Positions 26,841 to 38,800 of a stretch of 64,000 nt of DNA are shown in pieces. The stretch spans positions 3,038,001 to 3,102,000 of the forward strand of contig NZ_CP032624.1 of the NCBI RefSeq assembly GCF_003627055.1, read 5' to 3'. How positions within the stretch are numbered: the first letter of the stretch is position 1; every line of letters begins with the position of its first letter. Both the position numbers and the translations under genes were made by a program. A model generated the notes under the pieces. It was not told the DNA's origin and did not search any database. It saw only the letters and a list, made by a program, of their open reading frames with translations. The DNA is from Gryllotalpicola protaetiae. GTDB lineage: Bacteria > Actinomycetota > Actinomycetes > Actinomycetales > Microbacteriaceae.

Positions 26841-27821
26841 TCATCGCGCCTGCAGCACGACCTCGGGCGCCGGCACGACGCCGAGCACGCGCGAGACGAT
26901 CGCGTCGGCGTCGACCTCGTCGGCGAGCGCCTCGTAGCTGAGCACGACGCGGTGGCGCAGCACGTCGAGGGCGAGCTCGGCGAGGTCCTGCGGAAGGACG
27001 TAGCCGCGGCCGCGCAGGAACGCGAGCGCGCGACCGCCGAGCACGAGGGCGATGGATGCGCGCGGGCTCGCGCCATACGACACATAGCGCTCCAGCTCAC
27101 CGAGTCCCACGAGCCCCGGCGACCGGGTGGCCGTGACGAGCCGCACGGCGTAGTCGGTGATCGCCGGGTCGACGTAGATCGTGTCGACCAGCTCCCGCAT
27201 CTCGATGAGCGACTCCGGCGACAGCATCGCCTGGATCAGCGGCGCCGGCCGCAGCGCACGGTCGACGATCGCGTGCTCCTCGGGCTGGGTGGGGTAGTCG
27301 ACGACGACCTTCATCATGAAGCGGTCGACCTGCGCTTCGGGCAGCGGGTACGTGCCCTCGGACTCGATCGGGTTCTCGGTCGCCATGACGAGGAACGGCT
27401 CGGGCACGCGGAAGGTCTCGCGCCCGATCGTCACCTGGTGCTCCTGCATGACCTCGAGCAGCGCCGACTGCACCTTCGCGGGCGCGCGGTTGATCTCGTC
27501 GGCGAGCAGCAGGTTCGCGAACACCGGCCCGAGCACCGTCTCGAACTCGCCTGTGTGCTGGTGGTAGACGCGGGTGCCGACGAGGTCGGCGGGCACGAGG
27601 TCCGGCGTGAACTGCACGCGCTGGAACTGGCCGCCGATCGCCGAGGCGAGCGACTTCACCGCGAGCGTCTTGGCGAGGCCGGGCACGCCCTCGACGAGCA
27701 GATGGCCGCCCGCGAGCAGGGCGACGGCCATGCGCTCGAGCAGGACGTCCTGCCCGACGATCGTGCGCTTGACCTCGAACAGTACGTGCTCGAGGGGGTG
27801 CGGGGGGAGTGAGGTCACCAT
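26841..27821 (-). CDS. moxR: MoxR-family AAA+ ATPase
   Basis: A 326-aa MoxR AAA+ ATPase. Walker A is EGVPGLAKT near residue 40, Walker B LLADEINRAP near 108, sensor 1 MATENPIESEGTYPLPEAQ near 150, and the arginine finger region DRFMMKV follows. The C-terminal lid is complete. ATG 27821 follows GAAGGAA. MoxR proteins act as chaperones that insert metals or assemble complexes containing VWA proteins, and the DUF58 and VWA partners follow directly. Confidence 0.92.
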   Translation of the reverse strand: MVTSLPPHPLEHVLFEVKRTIVGQDVLLERMAVALLAGGHLLVEGVPGLAKTLAVKSLASAIGGQFQRVQFTPDLVPADLVGTRVYHQHTGEFETVLGPVFANLLLADEINRAPAKVQSALLEVMQEHQVTIGRETFRVPEPFLVMATENPIESEGTYPLPEAQVDRFMMKVVVDYPTQPEEHAIVDRALRPAPLIQAMLSPESLIEMRELVDTIYVDPAITDYAVRLVTATRSPGLVGLGELERYVSYGASPRASIALVLGGRALAFLRGRGYVLPQDLAELALDVLRHRVVLSYEALADEVDADAIVSRVLGVVPAPEVVLQAR

Positions 27822-27852
27822 GCGTGTTCCTTCGTGTCAGGCATCCGTTTAT

Positions 27853-28632
27853 CTAGAGCTGTGGCGCCGGCTCGCCTGTGCCGGTGCCGCCGAGGGCCGC
27901 GCCGATGGGCACGGCGAAGCCGACGCCTGCCCACGCGCCGTCGTGCCCGGGGTCGGCGATCGAGACGACAATGCCGATGACGTCGCCGCTGCCGTCGAGC
28001 AGTGGTCCGCCCGAGCTGCCGGGGTTCACACTCGCGTCGAACTGGATCAGCCCGCTGAACTCGCCCGCATCCGTGTCGGCCTTGCGATCGGTGCCGGCCA
28101 CGACGCCGCTTGAGACGCTGTAGCTCAGCCCGAGCGGGTTGCCGATCGCGACAACGGGCGCGCCGACCGTCGTGTCGCCGCCGAGCGTGGCGGGCACGAG
28201 CGGCTGCGGCAGCTGGGCGGGGGCGAGCGCGGCGATGTCGGTGGTCAGGTCTGACGAGATGACGGATGCCTGGGTCTCGGTGCCGTCCGAGAAGGCGACC
28301 TCGATCGTGCCGCCGCCCGAGATCACGTGGTTCGCGGTGATGATCGTGCCGTCGCTGGTGGCGACGATGCCGGTGCCGAGCTCGCCGGTGCTCGTCTGCA
28401 CGATGACGACCGACGGGCCGACCAGGCGGTAGAGCTGCGCGACCGTCGGCGCGGTCGGGCTGGGCGTCGGCTTCGGAGTATGGGTGGCGCTCGCCGCGGC
28501 GTCGCTCGCGCCCCCGAGCCGGAAGGCGAGCACGGCGACCACCACCACGAGCGCGGCGACGATCGCCCCGGCGACAGCCAACGTCGCGCGGGGGCCGGGG
28601 GTTCGTAAGTCCCGAGCGCGCAGGCCCGCCAT
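27853..28632 (-). CDS. S1C-type serine protease (HtrA-like, no PDZ domain)
   Basis: A 259-aa trypsin-like protease with an N-terminal TM anchor (about 18-40) and a Thr/Pro-rich linker, so the catalytic domain is outside the membrane. The triad is readable: His in TANHVIS near 118, Asp in LTTDIAAL near 148, Ser in NPGSSGGPLL near 220. It stops soon after the protease domain with no PDZ domain. ATG 28632 is chosen because TACCGT lies six bases upstream. The moxR gene follows after 31 bp on the same strand, suggesting shared envelope quality control. Confidence 0.87.
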   Translation of the reverse strand: MAGLRARDLRTPGPRATLAVAGAIVAALVVVVAVLAFRLGGASDAAASATHTPKPTPSPTAPTVAQLYRLVGPSVVIVQTSTGELGTGIVATSDGTIITANHVISGGGTIEVAFSDGTETQASVISSDLTTDIAALAPAQLPQPLVPATLGGDTTVGAPVVAIGNPLGLSYSVSSGVVAGTDRKADTDAGEFSGLIQFDASVNPGSSGGPLLDGSGDVIGIVVSIADPGHDGAWAGVGFAVPIGAALGGTGTGEPAPQL

Positions 28633-28638
28633 GTGCTC

Positions 28639-28644
28639 ACGGTA
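28639..28644 (-). promoter_or_regulatory. -10 hexamer TACCGT of the S1C protease/MoxR run
   Basis: TACCGT six bases before ATG 28632 selects this start over the longer frame and is the only clear promoter for the downstream run until chrA. Confidence 0.5.
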
Positions 28645-28725
28645 AGCGCGCATCGCTAGGAATCGGCTAAATAGTGGGAATCGGTTCCTGGCGATGTCTC
28701 GGCGGAAGCTCCGTTGCAACTGCGG

Positions 28726-29376
28726 TCATGTCGTGAGGTTGAGCCGTTGGGCGATGAGTAAAGCCTCATATCGATTGCGAGCCCCAAGCTTCTCGCACAG
28801 TTTCGAGATGTGGTGACGGAGTGTATTGGCCGAGATGGTGAGCATCTGGCACAGGTCCGAGGTGCGCGTCGTCGCCGCGAGGGCGAGAAGCACCTCTCGT
28901 TCTCGCCTGGTTAGGCGGCTTGCGGCGGCGGCGCTTGTGGCCAAAGAAGCCGCGTGGGGGCCTGAGGACAATCGGCCGAAGGCAGTCATGGTCGGCGTGA
29001 GCCAGATCAAGATGGCGCGATTGGCTGCGTTCGCGATCGCCTCGCTGCTCTCGGCGCGGACGCGGCCGAGATGAGTGACCGCGAGGCCGAACAAGATCGA
29101 TGCGCCCAGTACGAGTTCTTCTGAAGTGTTCCCATCCGCGATCAGTGCCTGTGCGATTCCATCGGTATCGGTCGGTATTAGTACATCGCCATTGAGCAGC
29201 GCGAGAGCGTAGCCCGCCGTGAGAAGAGCCACACGGCGCGCCATCCGCCGCGTCGCGAGCGCTCTGGAAGCTGCGACGCGTGAGGCGAGTTCGGTGGTGA
29301 AATCTTCGACCAGGGCGGAAGCGGCATTCCCGCCGCGCGCGTGATCCGTTTCGCGCTTGCCCGAGTCGTATAGCAC
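28726..29376 (-). CDS. LuxR-type HTH transcriptional regulator
   Basis: A 216-aa protein with a C-terminal LuxR/GerE helix-turn-helix (about 150-212: LTRREREVLLALAATTRT, then ISANTLRHHISKLCEKLGA). The N-terminal 145 residues are helical and match no receiver, GAF or autoinducer domain I know. GTG 29376 follows GAGAGGGGG. It is divergent from the Rhs locus with only 90 bp between the start codons, so it is the best local candidate for control of the toxin genes; this is an inference from position. Confidence 0.85.
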   Translation of the reverse strand: MLYDSGKRETDHARGGNAASALVEDFTTELASRVAASRALATRRMARRVALLTAGYALALLNGDVLIPTDTDGIAQALIADGNTSEELVLGASILFGLAVTHLGRVRAESSEAIANAANRAILIWLTPTMTAFGRLSSGPHAASLATSAAAASRLTRREREVLLALAATTRTSDLCQMLTISANTLRHHISKLCEKLGARNRYEALLIAQRLNLTT

Positions 29377-29466
29377 CGTCCCCCTCTCGAGCGCCTACGC
29401 AGATGCTATGAGCGCCAAGATTCGGGGAACAACGCCCCCGCTCAGGGGTAGACGGGGCGCGCGAAG

Positions 29467-32400
29467 ATGGCACGCAGGTGCCATATCTCTGGCCATGGAT
29501 CGGCTCGTAGTGTCCTCTCAGTCACGGGTTTGGGGGCTCGAGTGTTTCGGTCAACGATGGCAATCGCGGCAGGAGCCGCAGTCGTGCTGCTGGCATGCGG
29601 GCTGGCTACTCCGCTGCCCGCTCGGGCGGCAACAGCGCCGGCTGCCGACTTGAGTCCGGCAGACGCTCAATGGGCTGCGTCGGACGCGGCTGCCGAGGCG
29701 ATCGCCGCGGCGCACGATCACGCGGTCGGCGTGACGGGCGAGAGCACACCAACGACTGAGGTCCTCGCGCTGCCTGATGGTCAGATGCAGCTGGTTTCGG
29801 ATTCCGTGCCGCAGCGAGTGCTCTCTGATGGCGCGTGGAAGCCAGTGAACACGAAGCTCACACTTGCAGCCGACGGGCTGTGGACGCCATCCACAGTTCC
29901 GAACGGGATCGAGTTCTCGAGCGGCAACACGAGCACGATGGCGAGGATTCAGGCGCCGGATGGCTCCTGGGCCGATCAGACCTGGCCGGACGGGATCTTG
30001 CCGGTGCCATCAATATCTGGGTCGACGGCGACCTACAGCTCGGTGCTGCCGGGCGTCGACCTGGTGCTGTCGGCGACGCCGTCGGGGATGTCGGAGATCT
30101 TCGAGGTGCACTCGGAAACCGCGGCTGCGAACCCACAACTGCAAGCGCTGGAGCTCGGCGTGCAGGGCGCAACGCTGAGCGAGGATCAGGTCGATTCCAC
30201 CGTCGCGACGTTCTCCTCGGGTGCGAAGGTCAAGGCGCAGGAGCCCTTGTGGTGGGACTCCTCGCAACCGGGTTCGAGCCCTGCGGGCCCTGGCGGCAAG
30301 GCCGAGCCGAAGCCCGTCGCGCATTCCGTGACAGCCTCGCACGAGGACTTGGACATCACCGCGATCGGAAGTGACACGAGCGCCGTGTACCCGATCTTCG
30401 TCGACCCGGCGTGGTCTTCCGGCGACAACGACCACTGGTATGACGATATGGCCTACCCGAACCAGTCGTACCTGAACGGCAACTACAACTCGAGCTGGCT
30501 CGGGACGGGCTCTGCGGTTCAGGACGGGATCTCGTACCGCTCGCGGGCGTTTTGGCAGTTCCCGACCGGAGCCTTAGCGGGCAAGACAATTTCCGATGCG
30601 CGATTGACGCTGAACGAGACCGAGAGCTGGAGCAGCACAGACACCGCCGGTTTGTATCTGATCGAGAGCCCGCTGTTGACTCCCGGAGCGACCTGGAATC
30701 AGGAGAACGCGACGGCGAATGTGTGGGCGCACCCGCAGGCTACGTTCACCCCTGTGGCGGGAACGAACGGGGTGGGTGTGGCGGCTGCGATGCAGTGGGC
30801 GGCGTCAAATTCCATTGGCTCGACACAATTCGGCTTGAGGGCCAGCGATGAGTCGAACCTTTCGGACCGCAAGCACTGGGCGCTGAACGCGACCTTGGCT
30901 GTGACGTACGACTCGGCGCCGAACGGGCCGACCGGGCTTTCGATCGCCAGCCCCGTGCGAGGCTGCGGCACTGCAGTTGCGCCGGCATGGGTGAACAGCA
31001 AGGCGCAGGCGATCACACTGCAGGCCAGCGCGACCGACCCGGATGGCGGCGACCTCAGCGTTCTATTCAATGTAGTGGGCACCGCAGCGTGGAACGGGAC
31101 CGCATCGGGTGCCGAGGGTGCGCAGACGGCCCAGATCCCGAAAGGCGCTCTGGGCGATGGCAGCTATTCCTGGCATGCAACAGCCAACGATGGGACGCTG
31201 TCCGGCCCGGCATCTGGAACGTGCTACTTCAGCGTCGACAACGAGGCGCCAGCTTGGCCGACGGTCACACTGGATTCCGGCGTGACAAGTCTGACGATCG
31301 GCAAGCCGTCGACGGTGGACGTGACGGTGAATAGCGCCGACCACGTGGCAGAACTCGTGTACTGGTGGACGAGCAGCAGCACGCCAGGGCCGACCGCGAA
31401 CGTGGCGTCCGTGCCCTACGTTCCCGGCAACAGCCAGGCGCTGGCCGCCTGCCCCTCCTACCAGGGCCAGTACACGATCGTGTGCGCCTCGGCAGGAACA
31501 ACGGCGCTGACCGTCGCACCTCCTTACCCGCAGGCGACCCTGTGGGTGGAGGCGGTCGACGGCGCGGGGAACGTCTCGCCTTCTGGCTCGGCGATCACGT
31601 CCGGCTTCCTCTCCCTGCCGACCGCGACGCTCGCGGTCGGCGCCGATGACGGCGTGAACCCGACAACCGGCGGCGGCCATGAATGGGTCACCGACGTGGG
31701 GGTCAGCCCGACGCAGAGCAGCGTGGCCGACACCAACCAGACAGCCTTGCCCGTGACACTCGGTTCCGGTCAGAGCCTTGCAGACGCGACTTCAACCCAG
31801 GCCGACCTGCCAACGGATCTCGCCCAAGCCGGCTACTCCATCGGCGCGGCGTTCTCCTTCGCCGGCTACTCGGTGCTGCACCGTGGCAACAACGGCAGCG
31901 ACCACATGGTGTTCACCGAAGGTGCGCTGCCGTCCGGTTACGCATTGGAGAGCGTCAACCTCGGCGCGATCGGAAGCACAGACGGCGCGCAGCCAAGCGG
32001 CACGCACGCCCTGTATGAGTGCAAGCTCTCCACCGGGGATGAGATGACGACGGGCTCCTCCAACTGCGAAGGGCAGAGCGGGTACAGCCTGACGACGCTC
32101 GGCTACATCTGGGCCGCGCCCCCGGCCGGTATCCCGTCGGAGGCGATCTACCGGTGCCGCGTCGGCGCCGAGCACTTCACTTCACCCTCCTCGAACTGCG
32201 AAGGGCAGATCGTAGAGTCCACCCTCGGCTACACGGCCGTTCTCGGGCAAGACCAGACGAGCCAGCAGGCCATCGACACGACGAAGAGCTTCACTGCGGC
32301 CGCGTGGGTGTATCCCGAGCAGACGACCGCAGCGTCGACCCATTACCACACGATCCTCTCCGAATCCGGGGCGACGTCGTCGGGGTTCTACCTGCAGGAA

Positions 32401-32778
32401 TCGCCCGGCGGCTCCGGCAGCACGGGCGGCAGCACGCGCATGTGCCTCCACACGCAGGCGGGCGCCGGGCAGATGCCCTGTGCGACCGCGCCGGGCCTGC
32501 CTCTGGGGAAGTGGTCGCTGGTGATCGGTGAATGGGACGCATCCAACCATCAGATTTCGGTGCGCGTCGGCGACGTCGTGGACCCCTCGGCCGTCGCCGG
32601 ATACGCGGTGCCCAGCGGTGATACCTCCGCAACCGGCCATGTCGTCATCGGAGGCGCCACCAGCCTCGGCTTCACCCTGGACTCATGGAACGGGCTAATC
32701 GCAGACCCCGGCGTCTACCAGGGCATCCTCGACCACCAGCAGATCGAGAACCTCTACTTCCTGAGCCCGGCCGAGTAA
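29467..32778 (+). CDS. Secreted DNRLRE/LamG domain protein preceding the Rhs toxin
   Basis: A 1103-aa exported protein. The signal sequence is near residues 30-55 (FRSTMAIAAGAAVVLLACG, ending LPARAA). A DNRLRE-type domain spans about 300-480 (PIFVDPAWSSGDN, SRAFWQFPTGALAGK), then Ig/fibronectin-like repeats. Two copies of a short module ending SSNCEGQ (LYECKLSTGD and IYRCRVGAEH, about 840-925) follow, and a LamG-like jellyroll ends the protein. ATG 29467 has a weak ribosome site; later starts are possible. It is followed after 27 bp by the Rhs gene. In WapA-type toxins the DNRLRE part is fused to the YD repeats; here it is a separate protein, so I infer a surface scaffold for the Rhs toxin. 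Confidence 0.85.
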   Translation: MARRCHISGHGSARSVLSVTGLGARVFRSTMAIAAGAAVVLLACGLATPLPARAATAPAADLSPADAQWAASDAAAEAIAAAHDHAVGVTGESTPTTEVLALPDGQMQLVSDSVPQRVLSDGAWKPVNTKLTLAADGLWTPSTVPNGIEFSSGNTSTMARIQAPDGSWADQTWPDGILPVPSISGSTATYSSVLPGVDLVLSATPSGMSEIFEVHSETAAANPQLQALELGVQGATLSEDQVDSTVATFSSGAKVKAQEPLWWDSSQPGSSPAGPGGKAEPKPVAHSVTASHEDLDITAIGSDTSAVYPIFVDPAWSSGDNDHWYDDMAYPNQSYLNGNYNSSWLGTGSAVQDGISYRSRAFWQFPTGALAGKTISDARLTLNETESWSSTDTAGLYLIESPLLTPGATWNQENATANVWAHPQATFTPVAGTNGVGVAAAMQWAASNSIGSTQFGLRASDESNLSDRKHWALNATLAVTYDSAPNGPTGLSIASPVRGCGTAVAPAWVNSKAQAITLQASATDPDGGDLSVLFNVVGTAAWNGTASGAEGAQTAQIPKGALGDGSYSWHATANDGTLSGPASGTCYFSVDNEAPAWPTVTLDSGVTSLTIGKPSTVDVTVNSADHVAELVYWWTSSSTPGPTANVASVPYVPGNSQALAACPSYQGQYTIVCASAGTTALTVAPPYPQATLWVEAVDGAGNVSPSGSAITSGFLSLPTATLAVGADDGVNPTTGGGHEWVTDVGVSPTQSSVADTNQTALPVTLGSGQSLADATSTQADLPTDLAQAGYSIGAAFSFAGYSVLHRGNNGSDHMVFTEGALPSGYALESVNLGAIGSTDGAQPSGTHALYECKLSTGDEMTTGSSNCEGQSGYSLTTLGYIWAAPPAGIPSEAIYRCRVGAEHFTSPSSNCEGQIVESTLGYTAVLGQDQTSQQAIDTTKSFTAAAWVYPEQTTAASTHYHTILSESGATSSGFYLQESPGGSGSTGGSTRMCLHTQAGAGQMPCATAPGLPLGKWSLVIGEWDASNHQISVRVGDVVDPSAVAGYAVPSGDTSATGHVVIGGATSLGFTLDSWNGLIADPGVYQGILDHQQIENLYFLSPAE

Positions 32779-32805
32779 GTCGGCGCGACTGTGCAAGGAG
32801 ACCCG

Positions 32806-35800
32806 ATGCCACGCTCGATGCCCTGGCTTTCGCGCACTTTCTCGGCTCTGGCTGCCGTCGCCATCCTCGCCTCGTCATTCGCGGCGGCCACCCCGGCGGG
32901 CGCCACGGAACAGTTCCATCCGTACGAGTTCCCGCAGGCGAAGCCTGTCCCGGGAGAACTCGCGCGGCCGGTCTCCACGGCCGCGCACGCCCTCAAGTCC
33001 GCGGCCGTTGCCCCGACCAAGATTGTGACCACCACCAGCGACATCGCCCCCGGCCGCCCGGACCGCGGCGCCGATGTCACGCTTCCGAACGGCGGCGGCG
33101 GCCACCTCGGGCGGAAATGGTCCGAGATCGGATCTACCGGCATCCGGACGGCTCCCATCGAGCCGGCGGACTCGACGCAGGCCAACACTGTCGGCTACAG
33201 CGTGACCGTTCTCAGCAAGACCGACGCGAAGCGCTACGGCGCGAACGGGCTCGCGCTCCTCCTGCACCGCACCGACAAGCAAGCCGGCAGCGGCGTGGTC
33301 GCCGTCAACATCCCCGCCGGAACCCTGCAGGGCCTCTACGGGGCCGACTTCGCAAGCCGGCTGCGCTGGACTCAGGAACCAGCCGACTCTGCCACGGCCT
33401 CGAAAACCGCGGCCGCAGCGACCGGCGCCGACCCGAGCGACACACCGGCAGTCGCCGCAACAGCCAGCGCCGTGACGCTCACGGCCACGACCACGAGCAC
33501 GACAACGTTGCTGCAAGCCACTGCCGCCCCCGTCTCAGCGACCGGGACCGGGAACTTCACGGCCACGCCGCTGAAGCCCTCCGACAGCTGGAACGTGTCG
33601 ACGCAGACCGGCGACTTCGCCTGGTCCTACCCGCTGCGCACCCCACCGGCCGCGGCAGGCCCCGCGCCGGCCCTGGCGCTGGACTACGACTCGCAAGCCG
33701 TCGACGGCGAAAGTGGGTCGACGAACAACCAGCCGGGCTCCGTCGGCGAGAGCTGGAGCCTGTCCGGCGGCGGGTTCATCGAGCGCAGCTACACACCCTG
33801 TTCCGACGACAGCGGCCCAAGCGGCCCGGTGGCGACCTCCGGCGACCTGTGCTGGCAGAGCGACAATGCCACCATCTCCTTCGACGGCCACTCCGGCCAG
33901 CTCGTCAAGGACACCGCCACCGGAACCTGGGTCATGCAGGCCGACGACGGCTCCCGCATCGAGCACCTCGTCGGCCAGGCCGCCGGCTGCGGCCCGTCCA
34001 ACGGGACATACGACGACGACTGCTGGAAGGTGACGACCACCGACGGCACCCAGTACTTCTTCGGGCTGAACCAGCTGCCCGGCTGGTCATCCGGCAACGC
34101 CGCCACGAACTCCGCCTGGACCGTGCCTGTCTACGGAAACGATGCGGGCGAGCCGTGCCACGCCAGCACCTTCGCGACCTCCTCGTGCACCCAGGCGTGG
34201 CGGTGGAACCTCGACTACATCCTCGACCCGGACGGGAACGCCGAAGCCCTCTACTACGACGCTCAGACCAACCACTATTCCCAGAACGGCACCACAGCGG
34301 TCTCCTACACGCGCGGCGGCGAGCTCGACCACATCGACTACGGGATCGCCGGCAACGCCCCATACGTGGCGAACGCGGCGAGCGACCGGGTCACGTTCTC
34401 ATATGCCGCCAATGGGCGCTGCGCGGCCGGCAGCGGATGCACGAGCGAAGCGGCCTCGGGCCAAATCGCCACCCCGGCGACGCCCGCGAACTACCCGGAT
34501 GTGCCCTTCGACCAGAACTGCGCCTCCGGCGCGTGCACGGGGCTCGTCTCCCCGACGTTCTTCACCACTTCGATGCTGGCGAGCGTCACGACTCAGTACT
34601 TCACCGGCAGCAGCTACGCGAACGTCGACGCCTGGACGCTCAGCCATAGCTTCCCCAGCCCCGGCGACGGCACCAACGCGGCACTGTGGCTGTCCCAGAT
34701 CTCCCACACCGGCTACACCGGCTCGGCGAGCCTCACCGAACCGCCCACCGTGTTCAGCGGCGTCCCCATGCAGAACAGGGTGTGGGCCATCGACGGCCTC
34801 GCGCCCCTGATGAAATATCGCATCTCCGCGATCCAGACCGGCCTCGGGGAATCCCTCGCTGTCAACTACACCACCAGCAGCGACTGCACGCCGGCGAATG
34901 CTGCGGCGATCGAGGCGGCTGCGAACACGAACACGAAGCTCTGCTACCCCGAGTACTGGGCCCCCGGCGTCTTGCCGTACACCACCCCGAAGCTCGACCT
35001 GTTCTTCAAGTACGTGGTCACCTCCACACTGGATGACCCGAAGACTGGCGGCGGCAACGACCGGCCGATCGAGACGGACTACCAATACACCGGAACACCC
35101 GCCTGGCGGTACAACACCTCTCCGCTGACACCGGCCGATCAGCGCACCTGGAACGTGTACGCCGGCTACAACACCGTCGAGGTCCGCGTCGGGGACTCCA
35201 GCACGCCAGCTCTGCAGCAGACAACGGACTACACCTACTTCCAGGGCATGGACGGCGACCGCGCCAGCACCACCGGCGGTGCCAAGACCGTCGACGTGAC
35301 CGGCTCCAGCACGGTCCACGACTCGCTCTGGCTTGCCGGTCAGCTCCGCGAGCAGAAGAGCCTCGAGGGCGCTGGCGGCGCCATCCTGTCCGACACCGTC
35401 TCCACACCGTGGGCGTCGGCCGTGAAGGCCGACGATGGAACCCACACCGCCCGCTTCGTCGAAGACGGCGTGGATGTCACCACCCAGCCGCTCTCCGCCG
35501 GCGGCAACCGCACCATCACGACAACCAACAGCTACGACCCGGGGAACGGGCTGATCACCACCGCCGAGAAGGCCACCAGCGACGCAGGCACAAGCTGCAC
35601 CACAACCGGCTACACCCAACCGAACACGACCGCCTGGATCATCGGCGCTATCCAGCGCGTCACCGCACTCGCCGTCCCCTGCGCCAGCACCGCCACCGCC
35701 CGCTACCCCGCCGACGTCCTCTCCGACACCGCCGACTACTACGACGGCGCCAGCGTCCCGGCCACCCCGCCGACCGCCCCGGCGGCCACACCCAGCAAAG

Positions 35801-38800
35801 GCCACCTGACGGCCACGCAAGAAGTCGACGGCTACACGGGAACCACCGCGGCCACCGCCCACTGGGCCACCGCGAGCACGACCAGTTACGACAGTCTCGG
35901 CCGCCCGCTGGCGGTCACCGACGTGCTCGGCCACACCACCAGTACCGTCTACACCCCGGCAGCGCGTGGCCCGCTGACCAGCGAGCTGACCACGAACCCG
36001 CTGAGCTGGACGACGACGACCGCCTACAACCCAGCGTGGGGCGTCGAGACTTCGGTGACCGATCAGAACGGCCACCTGACCACGGCGGCCTACGACGCGC
36101 TCGGGCGCCGCACTGGGGTGTGGACCCCGACAGCGTCCCAGTCCGCCGGAGCAACTGCTTCGATCGGCTACAGCTACACCGAGTCGCAGACCGCCGCATC
36201 GACGATCACGACCGTCACCCAGTCGGCGAACACGTCCAACACGACCATCGACCTCTACGACGGGCTCGGAAGGCAGGTTCAGTCCCAGGCCAGCGGCAGC
36301 CAGGGCACGGTCATGTCGGACACCGGCTACGACGCCGCCGGCCGCGTGGACCTGCAGAACAGCCCCTACGTCACCACCCAGGCCAACCCGGCCACGGCCC
36401 TGTTCGTGCCGGCGAGCCAGCAGCAGATCCCCTCGGAGACCGACACCAGCTACGACGGCGCCGGCCGCACCACGACCACAAGCCTCTACAGCAGCGGGAC
36501 ACTGCGTCGCACCACCGCCTTCACGTACCGCGGCGCCGACCGCACCGACACCACGCCGCCTGCCGGCGGCACTCCGACGACGAGCTACACCAACTCGCTC
36601 GGGCAGCAGACCAGCCTGGTCGACTACCTCGCCGCGTCTCCGAGCCCGACGGCACCGCAGCAGACCACCCAGTACAGCTACGACCCGGCCGGTCACATGA
36701 CGAAGACCGTCGACCCCGCCGGGAACACCTGGACGTGGGCATACGACGTGCTCGGGCAGCAGATCACCGCCGCCGACCCCGACACCGGCACGACAACGAG
36801 CAGCTACGACGATGCCGGCGACCTCCTGACCAGCACCGACGGCAACGGCACCACGCTGTCCTACACCTACGACGGGCTGAACAGGAAGACCGCCACCTAC
36901 CAGGGCACCGCCACAGGCAGCGCCGGCACGATCCTGGACTCCTGGGTCTACGACACCCTGGACAAGGGCGACCTGACCTCTTCTACCGCCTACACCGGCT
37001 CGACCCCCGGCTCGCCAGGTCTCGCTTACAAGACCGCTGTCGGCAGCTACAACACGCTCGATGAGCAGCTGTCGTCGACAGTGTCGATTCCGGCCGGCGC
37101 GCCGGCATTCGGCGGCTCGAGCTTCACGACGAGCTTCGCGTATTCCGCGGATGGGTCCCTTGCTTTGCAGACGGATCCCGCCGCGGGCAGCCTGCCGTCG
37201 GAGGCGTTGCATATCCTCCGCGACTCACGGGATCAGGTCACGAGTGTGCGCGGGAGTGTGGCCTACGGGTCGGTGAACCACACGGGTCTGGGGCAGCTGG
37301 CGGGTTTCTCCCACACCACCGGATCGACCTACCTGTACACCTCCTACGGCTACGACCCCGCCACGGGGGACCTGAACGCGCTGCAGGATGAGGCGGCGAC
37401 CGGATCGGCGGCCACGATCCTCGCCGACCGGCAGTACACCAGGGATGCTTCCGGGCGGATCACGCAGGAGAGCAACACCAGCGCCGCCGCGACTGATACG
37501 CAGTGCTTCGGCTATGACGCGCTGAGTGAGCTGACGGCGGCGTGGTCGCCGTCCTCCGCCTCCTGCACGGCCGCACCGTCTTCGACCACGTTGGGTGGTC
37601 CGGCGCCGTACTGGGAGTCGTTCACGTATGACACGGCGACCGGGAACCGGCTCTCGGCCACCCAGCACGCCACCACAGCATCCGGGACCGACACGGTGGC
37701 GGCCTACCGCTATCCGGCGGCCGGGGCGCCGCATCCGCATGCGGTCGCACAGATCGCCGCCACCGGTGCGACAACCAGCACGCAGCCGTATAGCTATAGC
37801 TGGGATGCGGCCGGGGATGCTACCCAGCTGGGTGCGTTGACGGCGTCGTACGACTCGCAGGGCAAGACCGCCACCATCACCTCGGGCACCTCGACGCAGA
37901 CGCGCGTGTACGACGCGGGCGGGAGCCTGCTGCTGCAGATCGACCCCACCGGCTCCACTCTGTTCCTCGGGGACACCGAGGTGCGCCTCGCCGCCGGGGC
38001 GGCCAGCGCGTCGGCATCCCGCACGTACAGCGTCGAAGGGGTCCCGTTCGCCGAGCGCGACGCGGCCGCCGGGGCGACGACCTCGAGCCTGTACTGGCTG
38101 GGCGTGGACGTGGACGGCTCACCGGATGTGGAAGTGAACTCCGCCACCGGGCAGGTCACGAAGAGGTTCACGGACCCGTTCGGCAACACCCGCGGCACGG
38201 GCGTCTCGTGGTCCTCGGACCGCGGGTTCCTGAACGATTCGTCCTCGGCGCTTTCCGGGCTCACGCAGGTGGGTGCGCGCCTGTATGACTCGGCGACCGG
38301 GTCGTTCACGACCGCGGACCCGCTGCTGGACGCCACGAGCTTCGCGTCGTTGAACGCGTACGCGTACGCCGGCAACGACCCGGTCACCGACACCGACCCC
38401 TCGGGAGAATGCCTTCAGAGCAACGGGGCTCTCACCCAGGCAACGAATTGCGGGGCGAGTAAGGGCAGCGCGACCGCGGCCAGCGCGACGATGGCCGCCG
38501 ACCACGCCCAAGCCGCGTACGAAGCAACACCCGCCGGACAGAAGTACTTGGCGCATTACGCGGACTACTTGAACTCTCCGGCGTTCGCCGAGGCGGTCAA
38601 GCGGCTCTACACGCTTCCGAAGGCGAAGCCCGGCCAAGAGACCTGGGGCGAGCAGCTGGACCTGATGTCGGCCAACACGCAGATGCAGATGCTGCAGATG
38701 AACTCCGCCGCCGAAGCCGCACCCGAAGACGGAGCAGCCGAAGACCTCGGAGCGGAATTCGAAGGGCTGATGGCCGATGTCTTCAGCGGGAAGAGCTCAG

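Noticed and set aside
34399-37212. 937-codon open frame on the minus strand across the rhs gene, and an 835-codon one across metH (57030-59537)
   Set aside because: Long antisense frames are expected in GC-rich genes. The products are low-complexity Arg/Gly/Val-rich with no domains, while the plus strand encodes clear families.
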